Notes: generated by a model not told the origin, from the letters alone. DNA of 35,536 nucleotides from JABSOG01 sp041583135 (GCA_041583135.1 JBFHGJ010000056.1:1-35536), one strand, 5' to 3'; positions 27,001-34,277 are shown, numbered from the stretch's first letter. A program made the numbers and translations.

Positions 27001-27077
27001 ATTGCCACAAGAATACAGCAAAAGCTTAGCAACAAATGGGGTTGCAACAACCGACTGACATTGGTTTTAGGCTGCAT
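24054..27077 (-). CDS. RND-family efflux transporter permease
   Basis: 1007 residues, in the AcrB/MdtB size range, with an initial membrane helix (LLSFCCILVAMLAFVWHKM), two large periplasmic loops and two bundles of helices. In TM4 the usual LVDDA proton-relay pair is IIDYF: D398 is kept and the second Asp is Tyr. In TM10 the position of the AcrB lysine is Asn (VIVNNGVLIVDY), as in some other RND subfamilies. The pump is therefore a divergent member, and coupling may differ. It overlaps the editing-protein gene by 11 bp and the adaptor gene by 11 bp. No outer-membrane channel gene is present, so it would use a TolC encoded elsewhere. Confidence 0.9.
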   Translation of the reverse strand: MQPKTNVSRLLQPHLLLSFCCILVAMLAFVWHKMPNQLLPTFDSNKLYIDTYWQGAAASDIEKYIGIEVESAIGAVAGVKNIINRSSFGHNRITLEFESVEAMRQSYADVLSNVQQANQLPRNIAGPSLSFDRSSEELTRYFLEVSTPDKDPRVYGELVEKLILPRLRAVPGVGLVEVANPAQRYVKIELNAAKLSQYGLSFDDVKAVLDDQQVQVSGFSTLNHQTVQLLSAPTQLQQLDNIVLNQAQVRLFDVAQVSIDYFPRQDLVLSNGAVAFSIGITKARNIDSLTTLRQLNQQVDYLNQHYLKAKGLKLVQSFDSGGFITEALGSVAVAFVAAMALAGFFLWHRLGNGKMALVVFICTPIAVLSALVLSYFWQSSINVISMAGLSLSVGFIIDYFVIILIEIANLSRGRMDSDKVIVTALHKVARPLLASTLTTIAILLPTAYGSGIDSALLYDLSMVVFSSLLGAVFCAFVVMPPMVRLLCRNGMLVVKQARSPALLIRLSQGLVNANWPLPLFLTLIVVMPLVLTVMVRPGFSILPDIKRQAVDIWIDTNGKDDIDFIGQTLLQPLSQKLLSHQHGEAQPVTRNFYGFTYPGGTGVGVRPQDPEQLAELQQQVEDYLSEWPQYEYQIGQDSLFGTLREPNLLRVVLAGGSVADSSAAADDLSEALKPFNVRIQNPLQSIGSQKAYEVEFDNTRLAMYRLSVEQAREQLKSVVSGYYSGEFYATEGSIPMLLSQQDKRSGDLNGFSLLTDSGALVPLSDVARVKLHSAAKTLTRINQNRAYQITLFPSDNLSLERIENALESQILPQLLSRYPGLTQAYVRKQADNLQASLHKMAAVFAIGSMALFLILMNIYRSSKLALLIISAIPLAFLGGVLGLVVVNPFFQQAMDMVSFLGLAILMGVIVNNGVLIVDYCLEYGETTPLNELVKGVFAQRYNAIFITTMSTVIGMIPLIVNTNQSADLYRGLASVVCFGLLLGLPGSVFITLKGYSYFHRKGNRNAV

Positions 27078-27915
27078 TTAACGCCAGCCTCGTGGTCATC
27101 ACCAAAGTGCTGTCATCAAGAACCAAAGAGACCGCAAGTGATTGAATGGCCAGCGGTCCTTGCAAATGGGTGCCACCACAAGGGATCGTCACATTCCAAC
27201 CATTAAACTGCCCCTGCCATTGACGAAAATCAGCAATAGTGCCTTGCTGCGGATTTAACTGGCAGCCAATGCCTTGCTGGCTCCAAGCATAGAGATCGTC
27301 ATTGATCGCCTGCTCAATCTCGCCAACAGCAGCTTTAACTGCGGCAATATCCAAGCCTTTTTTCTTCATTGATTTGCTCAATGAATAGATATCTTCACTG
27401 CCATAATCGTGAATGACCGACGAGCGCAGCGCCAGCTTATCAAAGTCATAGTGCTCGGCGTCATCGCAAGGCACCGGCTTTTTCCAAAAGCCATGCATCG
27501 CTTTGTTAATGGCAATACAAGCGATATGGCAAGCGGTGTGGCCAGCACTCATCGCCAGCCGATGTGCTTGATCGCGCTCCACCCGTAATACATCGCCAAG
27601 CTTAAACGGGCACTCAGCCAAGTTGACATCAACCACATGGGCTACCAATTTGACCGTATCATCCAACTCAGCGGCAAAACTCAGCGCCAGTTCATCGGCC
27701 TGAGTAAAGGCAAAACAATCGCACAAATCAAATGCCTGACCTGCAAATCGCAAAACCCCCTTGTCGGCGCTTTGATCTGACCATTTGAGATCTCGCGCAT
27801 GACAACAGGTGTTATCGAGCACAACTAGCGTCTTGCCCTCAAACTCACTAATGGCCACTATCTGTGCGTCAATTTGCGCACACTCATAACGATAATCAAT
27901 CTGACTACTTTGCAT
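27067..27915 (-). CDS. AlaX-type alanyl-tRNA editing protein
   Basis: 282 residues from ATG 27915 (a TTG at 27927 would add four). The zinc site of the AlaRS editing (SAD) domain is intact: H126-x3-H130 in SAGHTACHIA, and C246-x3-H250 in PCGGTHLQG. An N-terminal beta domain of about 100 residues corresponds to that of AlaX-II/AlaX-M proteins. These enzymes hydrolyse Ser or Gly wrongly attached to tRNA-Ala. The stop overlaps the RND gene by 11 bp, placing it in the transport half of the cluster. Inside a biosynthetic operon it may clear tRNA charged with the product or an amino-acid intermediate, that is, self-protection; this role is inference. Confidence 0.85.
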   Translation of the reverse strand: MQSSQIDYRYECAQIDAQIVAISEFEGKTLVVLDNTCCHARDLKWSDQSADKGVLRFAGQAFDLCDCFAFTQADELALSFAAELDDTVKLVAHVVDVNLAECPFKLGDVLRVERDQAHRLAMSAGHTACHIACIAINKAMHGFWKKPVPCDDAEHYDFDKLALRSSVIHDYGSEDIYSLSKSMKKKGLDIAAVKAAVGEIEQAINDDLYAWSQQGIGCQLNPQQGTIADFRQWQGQFNGWNVTIPCGGTHLQGPLAIQSLAVSLVLDDSTLVMTTRLALNAA

Positions 27916-27942
27916 GGGAAAATCCAATCAATGACAAAATAC

Positions 27943-27969
27943 CTAGGCGCAGCAAAATGCTGCGCCTAG
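27943..27969 (-). terminator. Strong hairpin inside the biosynthetic cluster
   Basis: CTAGGCGCAGCA - AAA - TGCTGCGCCTAG, a perfect 12-bp stem with a 3-base loop, in the 65-bp spacer between the HEXXH gene and the AlaX gene. The - strand tail is GTATTTTGTC, weakly U-rich. It may be a partial terminator or an mRNA-processing and stability element dividing the cluster into a biosynthetic part and an export/protection part. Confidence 0.65.
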
Positions 27970-27980
27970 TGCTTTAAAGG

Positions 27981-29084
27981 TTAATACTCGGCTTCAAGTT
28001 CAGGTTCTACTGAGGCGCTGTTGGCGAATTTGACCGTCGGTTTATAACGAACTGCGGTGGTGGTATCCAATACCGCCTTCATGCTCTGCGGGTAGACGAA
28101 ACCTTTGCCTTCAACATACTCAACCCGTTGTTTCATCCAGTTAAATACCAACTCATCTTGGTCATCGCGGCCAAATAGGGTTTGCGCCAAACCATCAATA
28201 TCTTCCACCGCCTGTTTGAAAGTCGGCACAATACGCTCAAAATGAATTTGCCATTTATCTCCAACCGGCACCAACACATCATTTTCAAGGTACTTGTGCC
28301 ACAAATATGCGCCATTCCAGCAATCGTTGTCGCTGTTGAGGCTGCCACTTTGCGGGTCACGGTCATGGCCAAATCGGCCAAACCAGAAGATCCGCTGTAA
28401 CATCACAAACAGCGCCAAATCCTCAAACTGCTGACACTGCCACACCATCAATGAGTCGGTAGACAGCTCACCCAAAACGTCGAGGTAAAACGGCTTGATG
28501 TTCACCCGTGGATCTTTACAAGGTGATACTTTCCATGGACTGACACGATGACCGATTTCATGGAACACTGACGCCATATAAATCGTCTGCTCAAGATTGT
28601 TCAGCACGCTGGCGATACGGGCGTTGCTTTGTTCGCAAAACACCTTTGTGGCACAAGGTAAAACAATCTCCTCAAACACATCGCGCCACACGTCGATGAA
28701 CTCAACACCAAAATAATCCTCCATTTTGTCGGAGCGAATGCCCAACGCCTCAGGAAAGAATAAGAAAATATTGTGGTTATCGGTCAAAGGCCCCGACAGA
28801 TCAACAAACTTGCTGGCGTAATGCCGAGGAAATGCCGTATCGGTCAAACGACTGTCATAGCGCTGATAGCCGGCCACTATGGTATTGTAGCTGTCGTCTT
28901 GTTCGAGTTTGGCACGCACTGCATTTTCAACCTCTAGTTGACGATGGATAGTGCCATTTGACACGCCACTATCGCCTTTGGTTGGATAAAAATGCCCTTC
29001 AAAGTTGATCACCAGATCTTTGTTGTCAAATTGGGTTTTGAATTTCTCCAGTGTCGCTTGATTGACCGCTACCCAGTTTTCCAT
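27981..29084 (-). CDS. Unrecognised HEXXH-containing protein of the biosynthetic cluster
   Basis: 367 residues; no family recognised with confidence. The clearest feature is HEIGH at 175-179 in ASVFHEIGHRVSPW, the zinc-metalloprotease signature, with a Glu 27 residues later (GELSTDS, E206) that could be the third ligand as in gluzincins. No signal peptide or membrane helix, so it should act in the cytoplasm. Several Trp- and Phe-rich stretches follow (MLQRIFWFGRFGHDRD). It could be a peptidase trimming a product or a metal-dependent enzyme of the pathway. ATG 29084 has GCGGAG upstream; it is 55 bp after the FMN reductase gene. Confidence 0.7.
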   Translation of the reverse strand: MENWVAVNQATLEKFKTQFDNKDLVINFEGHFYPTKGDSGVSNGTIHRQLEVENAVRAKLEQDDSYNTIVAGYQRYDSRLTDTAFPRHYASKFVDLSGPLTDNHNIFLFFPEALGIRSDKMEDYFGVEFIDVWRDVFEEIVLPCATKVFCEQSNARIASVLNNLEQTIYMASVFHEIGHRVSPWKVSPCKDPRVNIKPFYLDVLGELSTDSLMVWQCQQFEDLALFVMLQRIFWFGRFGHDRDPQSGSLNSDNDCWNGAYLWHKYLENDVLVPVGDKWQIHFERIVPTFKQAVEDIDGLAQTLFGRDDQDELVFNWMKQRVEYVEGKGFVYPQSMKAVLDTTTAVRYKPTVKFANSASVEPELEAEY

Positions 29085-29139
29085 TTAAATATGCTCCGCA
29101 GTAGATAAAATGACATCGGCACAAAGCCGACATTGAAAC

Positions 29140-29730
29140 TTACATGTTGTTGACCAATATCGGATCATCGACCCTTAAGCGTTCGGCCACACCAGCAAGC
29201 GCCGCGCTATAGCTCAGTAAAACGGTCAACCCGTAATCGATTTTACGGCTGACGAATTCGCTGGCACGGTCGCCTATCGGCGCTGGCAGTTGAACCTCTT
29301 GCACTTGGCGGATGATAATTTGCTCCGGGATATAGCAGATCCGCGCATTTTTGAAGGCGCTGGTTCGCAGCTCGACCAAACTGTAGGCGCCACCAAAACC
29401 CGCCGAAACGGCTATCGCTAATACCGGCGTATGAAACAGATGGGCACCGAACACCTGTAAAAAGCTTTTAAATGCTGGCGGTACCATGCCGTCCCATTCA
29501 GGACAGACAAATACAGCGCCATCGGCTTGTTGCAGCTGCTGTGCAGCCTGTTGCCATTGGCTTGAGTAAACGCCTTGGGCATTCCAAGCCTCCAGCGGCA
29601 AACGGTTAATATCGATAAGCTGACACCGGCTGACTTGTGGGTTTTGCCCAAGCACTTGCTCAATATATTGCGCCACTCTAAGCGACTGACTGTCGTCGCG
29701 AGGACTGCCACTTAATACCACTATGTTCAT
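29140..29730 (-). CDS. NAD(P)H-dependent FMN reductase (flavodoxin-like fold)
   Basis: 196 residues. The N-terminal FMN phosphate loop is VVLSGSPRDDSQSLRVA (4-20), followed by the family loop VFVCPEWDGMVPPAFKSFLQ (about 73-92), in which PEWDG replaces the usual PEYNG. Family members reduce FMN, quinones or azo groups with NAD(P)H. ATG 29730 overlaps the SDR stop (ATGA). In the cluster it could provide reduced flavin or reduce a pterin or another ring; the partner is unknown. Confidence 0.85.
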   Translation of the reverse strand: MNIVVLSGSPRDDSQSLRVAQYIEQVLGQNPQVSRCQLIDINRLPLEAWNAQGVYSSQWQQAAQQLQQADGAVFVCPEWDGMVPPAFKSFLQVFGAHLFHTPVLAIAVSAGFGGAYSLVELRTSAFKNARICYIPEQIIIRQVQEVQLPAPIGDRASEFVSRKIDYGLTVLLSYSAALAGVAERLRVDDPILVNNM

Positions 29731-30425
29731 TTTTCAATTTGTCCTAAATTAACGTCTATACCGGCACCATTGACCATTGGATGCTGTTGACAAAACCACA
29801 CCATCTCAGCCACTTCACTGGGGGCCAAAAGACGCTCGATACAAAGATTGTCGGTGATCGCTTGTTCATCGCTGATATGACTGCTGAGCATTTCAGTACG
29901 GGTAAAGCCCGGATGGACACAACAGCTGTGAATGCCACTTTTGGCCAAGTCTTGACAGGTTGCTTTGGCCAACCCCGCTACCGCATGTTTTAAAGTGACG
30001 TAACCGGCGCAACCGGCCACAGCCTTATGCGCCAAAGTCGAGCCGATATAAATGATTGAACTGCCCGAATTCATATACGGCTTGACGGCTGCATTGATGG
30101 CCATTGGTGATTTCAGCGCCACGTTGGCTGCCACATTGAACGCGGCAAGATCTGGCGCATCGATAGAATCTTTGTAATAACTAAAAGCATTGTGCACCAA
30201 CGCAATACGCGACCATTGCTGACCTTCAAGCGCTTGCTTTAACTCGGCAACTAACTCGCCGATATCCGGGCAACCCAAATCGAATGTAAAGTGACGCTCA
30301 TAGGCGCAGCCCGCGTCGCTACGGGCTATCCCCCAAATGCTCCAGCCGTTTTCAGTAAACAACTCGGCAACGGCTTTGCCGATACCACGGCTACTGCCAC
30401 TGATAATAAGCAAAGAACGAGTCAC
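29727..30425 (-). CDS. Short-chain dehydrogenase/reductase (sepiapterin-reductase-like size)
   Basis: 232 residues. Cofactor motif SGSSRGIGKA (9-18), catalytic Ser in IIYIGSTLAH and Tyr-x3-Lys in GYVTLKHA, all present. The LVHNAFSYY stretch replaces the classic NNAG. GTG 30425 is the start and overlaps the PTPS stop (GTGA), so the two are tightly coupled. Pairing of a PTPS homologue with an SDR mirrors tetrahydrobiopterin synthesis, where sepiapterin reductase follows PTPS, so a pterin side-chain carbonyl is a plausible substrate; this is inference from context. Confidence 0.87.
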   Translation of the reverse strand: MTRSLLIISGSSRGIGKAVAELFTENGWSIWGIARSDAGCAYERHFTFDLGCPDIGELVAELKQALEGQQWSRIALVHNAFSYYKDSIDAPDLAAFNVAANVALKSPMAINAAVKPYMNSGSSIIYIGSTLAHKAVAGCAGYVTLKHAVAGLAKATCQDLAKSGIHSCCVHPGFTRTEMLSSHISDEQAITDNLCIERLLAPSEVAEMVWFCQQHPMVNGAGIDVNLGQIEK

Positions 30426-30907
30426 GATGCCTCCGATACATAGGCAAACTGCCCGTCACCCGATGAAACGCCGATTTTTAGGCCATCAAGCATTTTCAGT
30501 AGCCCCTGTTCATCCAACCCGCGTTTCACCTCCGTCATGATGAAATACGACAAAGACTCGGTAGAAGTGTTGCGCAATTGCAAGGCGCACACATCATCGG
30601 CAGGTAATACAAATAGGTCTTGACCGAAGCGGATCTCAAAACAGCTCTCTTGCTCGGTCACATCAAGATAAGGTGAGCAAAGCGGCAACAAAAAGCGCTC
30701 GTTGAGCCGTTCGCAGACTGCCTTGATCAAGTTACGCACAATGCGATAGTCAAAGGTGATACCACCGGCATCGACAATGCTCGAATAGGTGGCTTTAACC
30801 TTAAAGTTATGGCCGTGCAAGCGCTCCCTTTGCTGTTGATTGAACAAAGTAAAGTGACCGGCAGAAAAGCCCATATCCTGACGAAACAGCTCAATAGTTG
30901 AATACAT
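30422..30907 (-). CDS. 6-pyruvoyltetrahydropterin synthase / QueD homologue with ERLHGH active site
   Basis: 161 residues. Zinc ligands H18 (FSAGHF), H31 and H33 (RLHGH) are in the positions of E. coli QueD H16/H31/H33. The catalytic Cys that stands four residues before the HGH motif is Arg27, and Glu28 gives E-x-x-H-G-H, the pattern of PTPS-III proteins that can make 6-hydroxymethyl-dihydropterin. The C-terminal pterin-binding region is diverged (NTSTESLSYFI where QueD has PTSENLA). Expected substrate dihydroneopterin triphosphate or a related pterin. Its location between a ligase and an SDR, overlapping the latter, makes it part of the cluster rather than housekeeping queuosine or folate synthesis. 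Confidence 0.83.
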   Translation of the reverse strand: MYSTIELFRQDMGFSAGHFTLFNQQQRERLHGHNFKVKATYSSIVDAGGITFDYRIVRNLIKAVCERLNERFLLPLCSPYLDVTEQESCFEIRFGQDLFVLPADDVCALQLRNTSTESLSYFIMTEVKRGLDEQGLLKMLDGLKIGVSSGDGQFAYVSEAS

Positions 30908-30924
30908 GAGGGCAGACTCGCAGG

Positions 30925-32145
30925 TTAAAAATAAGGCGTCAGCTGCACACTGCCGGCCTTCAGAACAATGCGCTCAATCTCTTGTTCGACGATGGCCTTT
31001 TTACCACTTAAGACACCGATCCACGACCAGTTGTCCTGACCCATCGGTGGCATTTGTTGATCTTGGTCGAGTAACAAAGTATGGAAGCTCTTAAGATCTG
31101 TTGGCACCACAATCTCATCGACTTGCCGCTGTTCTTTGACACCATACAAAATCCCTACGGCCGACTCACGCCCCGGCAAACTGAACAGTCCTTGCTGAGC
31201 TTCAATACCTACAGATATCGCGATGGTGTGGGCATAGACTTGAGCCACTTCGACATTGTAGGCAAGGGGGATCAACTCGCCCAAAGGTCCACCCCCAAGT
31301 CTGCCCATATTGGCATCGATAATGCCGTTTTTGTCTTGACCGAGGATCACTTCAATGTGGAAGTAGCCATGAGTGAAGCCACTTCGCTTCACCAATTGAC
31401 TTACCGCATCATGTGTCCATTGCAGCTGCTCTGGGCTAACCTGACTATCTACCGGAAACTCAAAGTAAGATTCCGTCAAGCCGATTTTGCGACGACTACA
31501 CAAACCCAATAACGACATTTGGCCATTTTCGACAAAGCCCTCAACGCTATAAAGTTGCCCGTCTATTACCTCCTGTAATAGCCATAAATGTTCATCGAGA
31601 TAACTTGGTAACGTCACCTGAGCAATGTGAGGCGCGACCAATTCAACCTCTTGATGATTGAAAAACTTCGCCCCAATGCCACCGGCCAATTTTTCCGGTT
31701 TTACGATAAACTCAGGGGTGCTCTGAGCAAATCCAATAATGGCATCTTCATCGATATGCTGAGCATCGACAATTAACGTATTGGGCGAAAACTCTGGCAC
31801 CAACTCGACCACTTCGGCCTTACTCTTTAATTGCATGACTGCGCGGTCAATCCCTTTAACTTGAAGCTTGTCGGCCAAATCAAATGCCACTTCAAGGCGA
31901 CTGTCGAGTAAGGTCGTCACCGCAAAGACCTCGGTCACATCAATCTGCTCAACCAAAGCCTGATACATCGCATCGACATCGGTAGTATCACATTCGATAT
32001 GCGCCAACTGTTTAAGTTGCGCCAAGGTGTCACCTTGATAATTGCCGCTGTTACACAAAAACAACGCCTCATAGCCCAACAACAGACAAGCCTCGGCACT
32101 GTACGCTGCGCCAATATCAGAGGTTTCTACAAATACAATTTTCAT
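30925..32145 (-). CDS. ATP-grasp ligase, second cluster gene
   Basis: 406 residues. An N-terminal domain (MKIVFVETSDIGAAYSAEA) is followed by the ATP-grasp fold: PEFIVKPEKLAGGIGAKFF (about 144-162) with the nucleotide lysine and a Gly-rich loop, and the metal-binding end FHIEVILGQ...GIIDANMGRLGGGPLGE (about 258-286). The family joins an acyl phosphate to an amine. It follows the first ligase gene by 10 bp and precedes the PTPS gene by 17 bp, so the three are surely co-transcribed. I cannot assign substrates; the acceptor or donor may be an amino acid or the pterin made next door. Confidence 0.85.
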   Translation of the reverse strand: MKIVFVETSDIGAAYSAEACLLLGYEALFLCNSGNYQGDTLAQLKQLAHIECDTTDVDAMYQALVEQIDVTEVFAVTTLLDSRLEVAFDLADKLQVKGIDRAVMQLKSKAEVVELVPEFSPNTLIVDAQHIDEDAIIGFAQSTPEFIVKPEKLAGGIGAKFFNHQEVELVAPHIAQVTLPSYLDEHLWLLQEVIDGQLYSVEGFVENGQMSLLGLCSRRKIGLTESYFEFPVDSQVSPEQLQWTHDAVSQLVKRSGFTHGYFHIEVILGQDKNGIIDANMGRLGGGPLGELIPLAYNVEVAQVYAHTIAISVGIEAQQGLFSLPGRESAVGILYGVKEQRQVDEIVVPTDLKSFHTLLLDQDQQMPPMGQDNWSWIGVLSGKKAIVEQEIERIVLKAGSVQLTPYF

Positions 32146-32155
32146 TTACCCGATC

Positions 32156-33385
32156 CTATGACTCGAAACACCGTTCAACGGCTTCTATCTGTTGATACAT
32201 TTGTTCAATGGTTTGTGCTGTCAGCTCAATATTGGCTGCAACATTAAAGACTGAACGGCTATTGTCGGCATCGACAGCCTCACGCTCACTTGGCTCATAC
32301 GCTTTGACGAAATCAAAGTCGAGTTGTTTGGGAATATGCTGGTGCGTACCTTCGTCGGCAAAAGAGATCATCATAAAAGCGCCGACACCTTGCGGCGCAG
32401 CGTTCAGCTTATCTGTCCATTGACGCTCTAAACCATGGGAGGCCTGAAGCCGGATATTGATTTCATCTGCGTTGATACCAAAACGGGTTTCCAACACATT
32501 GACTATCCAGGCACCGCCGTTGCGGCTCGCCACTTCACACAAATAAATCTCATTGCTGGGCGTAACAAAGGCTTCGAGATGAAAAGCCAGTGTGCCGCAG
32601 TGAGGCAAAACCGCGAGGATCTGCTTGGTAAAAGCGACCAGAGGCTGATACAAAGGTTCATCCTCAGTCAGTGTCACAGAGCCGAGCATAGACTTATTAC
32701 CGCTGGCGTAATCTAGGCAGGAATTAACATAGCGCATTGGCTGAACCAACATCAGCTCACCATTGGCCAACAGACCGTCTACATGAAAAATATCACCTGT
32801 GATAAACGACTCGGCAATCAAACCGATGGTCGTATCGGTAAAGTAATAAAAATGCTGTTCTAAAAAGGTTCTCAGCTGCTCATCGTTGTCGAGTTTGAAC
32901 ACCTTCGCTCCAGCCATGCCGACCCGAGGTTTAACTATCACCGGATAGCCATTGGTCTCAATAAAACGGCATAGTTGACCCACATCATTGATGGCTTCGA
33001 ACTTAGGATTGTCGATACCTTCGCGCTGACAATACTCCCGCATGACCAACTTATCTCGAAACGCCATTGCGCTTTGCGTGCTCTGCCCGGCAATTCCTAA
33101 AGCATCACGACACTTGGCCGCACGGATAATGTCATACTCGGAAAACGCCACGATGCTGTGGATCTCGATTTCTTGACCAAGCGCGACGATATCCCGCTCG
33201 ATATTGCCGTTTAAGGTGTAGTTGTCATATTCATAGACACCCAAATAGTGTGCTTTTGTCTTTTCCTCATTAGAGAATGTACCGGATTGACAAAAAATAT
33301 GTAGCTGATACTGAGTTTTGTCCAACCACAAGTGATAAGGTGCCAACCCAATCGGCATTCGATTCAAAATGACGATATGTTTCAT
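32156..33385 (-). CDS. ATP-grasp ligase, first cluster gene
   Basis: 409 residues from ATG 33385 (MKHIVILNRMPIGLAPYHLW), which has GAGG nine bases upstream; the frame is open to 33448 but those residues are not family-like. The N-terminal domain is followed by ATP-grasp motifs YPVIVKPRVGMAGAKVF (about 145-161) and LAFHLEAF...IYLCEVASRNGG (about 268-290). The Glu and Asn metal ligands are in the usual places. It resembles the carboxylate-amine ligases annotated near biotin-carboxylase/CARNS-type enzymes. It is the promoter-proximal gene of the cluster. Confidence 0.85.
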   Translation of the reverse strand: MKHIVILNRMPIGLAPYHLWLDKTQYQLHIFCQSGTFSNEEKTKAHYLGVYEYDNYTLNGNIERDIVALGQEIEIHSIVAFSEYDIIRAAKCRDALGIAGQSTQSAMAFRDKLVMREYCQREGIDNPKFEAINDVGQLCRFIETNGYPVIVKPRVGMAGAKVFKLDNDEQLRTFLEQHFYYFTDTTIGLIAESFITGDIFHVDGLLANGELMLVQPMRYVNSCLDYASGNKSMLGSVTLTEDEPLYQPLVAFTKQILAVLPHCGTLAFHLEAFVTPSNEIYLCEVASRNGGAWIVNVLETRFGINADEINIRLQASHGLERQWTDKLNAAPQGVGAFMMISFADEGTHQHIPKQLDFDFVKAYEPSEREAVDADNSRSVFNVAANIELTAQTIEQMYQQIEAVERCFES

Positions 33386-33459
33386 ACTGAAAAACCTCAA
33401 AGAGCCAGATAGCAAATGCCAGCGCTGAAACTCACTAATTTTCGACAAAAATCAATGCA

Positions 33460-33478
33460 CTCAAGGCAACGCCTTGAG
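33460..33478. promoter_or_regulatory. 19-bp perfect palindrome upstream of the cluster
   Basis: CTCAAGGC - AAC - GCCTTGAG lies 75 bp before the first cluster ATG (33385). No T-run follows on either side in terminator fashion (CAACCATA to the right, TGCATTGA to the left), so a repressor or activator operator is more likely than a terminator. On the - strand TTGATT, just downstream, could serve as a -35. The binding protein is not in the window. Confidence 0.55.
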
Positions 33479-34197
33479 CAACCATATGATGCGTGTTAAA
33501 GATATTGAGGAAATAAGCGCAAGCGTGCGGCAAATTCGTTGTGACAATCGCGATGACGTTTATGGATATTGTAAAGTGTCAAAATGCAGTTGAACCAAGC
33601 CATTGGACAACGCGTTTTTTCGGCAACACTGAGATAAAGTCACTAGCCGGCCAAATGCCAGCTCACTTCACGTCACCTTCGCTACTGATAAACACTTTAC
33701 TTTCCTTGAAACAAACCTTCACTACTTACTGCATAACCATTTAGCAACGAACCGCTTTCAAACGCGCATTAAACTCCCTAGTACCGACAGGTCCAAATTA
33801 AGGACCCATGATGCCCTACAAACGAAATAGACCCATCTCGCAGTGGCACCAAATCTCTTGCGGCGGATTCTCTCATCGAATCGAAAAACAACGCAACCGA
33901 GGACAGGCTTTCAAAAGAGATCCACAAATGTAAACAATGGTCTAGTTTAGTGACTTTATGTATTCTCAGATTTACAGGGATTAGTATCTGAGATATAGAG
34001 ATTGACAAATAGATAATGGCGCGTTCCACATCAGGAACTGCTTTTATATTGCGAAATTAAGGCAATAAGCGAAGTGCGGCAGATAAGGGCTGCGATACGC
34101 CGCCCACCTCTGTTGCTTTTTTAGTCGTCAGTGGCCTTAGTAAACGATGTGTCAGCAAGAATACAAAAAACACATTTTACCAATTTGACAAATTTTG

Positions 34198-34227
34198 TTG
34201 ACAGCAGTAGCTAGGCGGCATTGTAAT
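34198..34227 (+). promoter_or_regulatory. Sigma-70-like promoter without a gene
   Basis: TTGACA (34198-34203), 18 bp, TGTAAT (34222-34227). A second TTGACA stands at 34185-34190. Transcription would begin near 34234 and run into the 3' end of the leftward lipoprotein gene, passing a small hairpin at 34263-34277. No rightward gene follows. Confidence 0.35.
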
Positions 34228-34262
34228 GATTGATCAGACTTGGCAAGACAAAATAGGGAATA

Positions 34263-34277
34263 GCCGAAGCATTCGGC
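34263..34277 (-). terminator. Small hairpin after lipoprotein gene
   Basis: GCCGAA - GCA - TTCGGC, 6-bp stem, nine bases after the stop codon of the leftward lipoprotein gene. Followed on the - strand by TATTCCCTATTTTG. A weak intrinsic terminator. Confidence 0.4.

Noticed and set aside
33541..33744. 67-codon rightward frame in the spacer
   Set aside because: GTG start, no ribosome site, no recognisable composition or motif.
33778..34029. 83-codon leftward frame in the spacer
   Set aside because: No ribosome site or family match; the C-terminal part looks somewhat protein-like, so it is mentioned in the spacer entry but not called.
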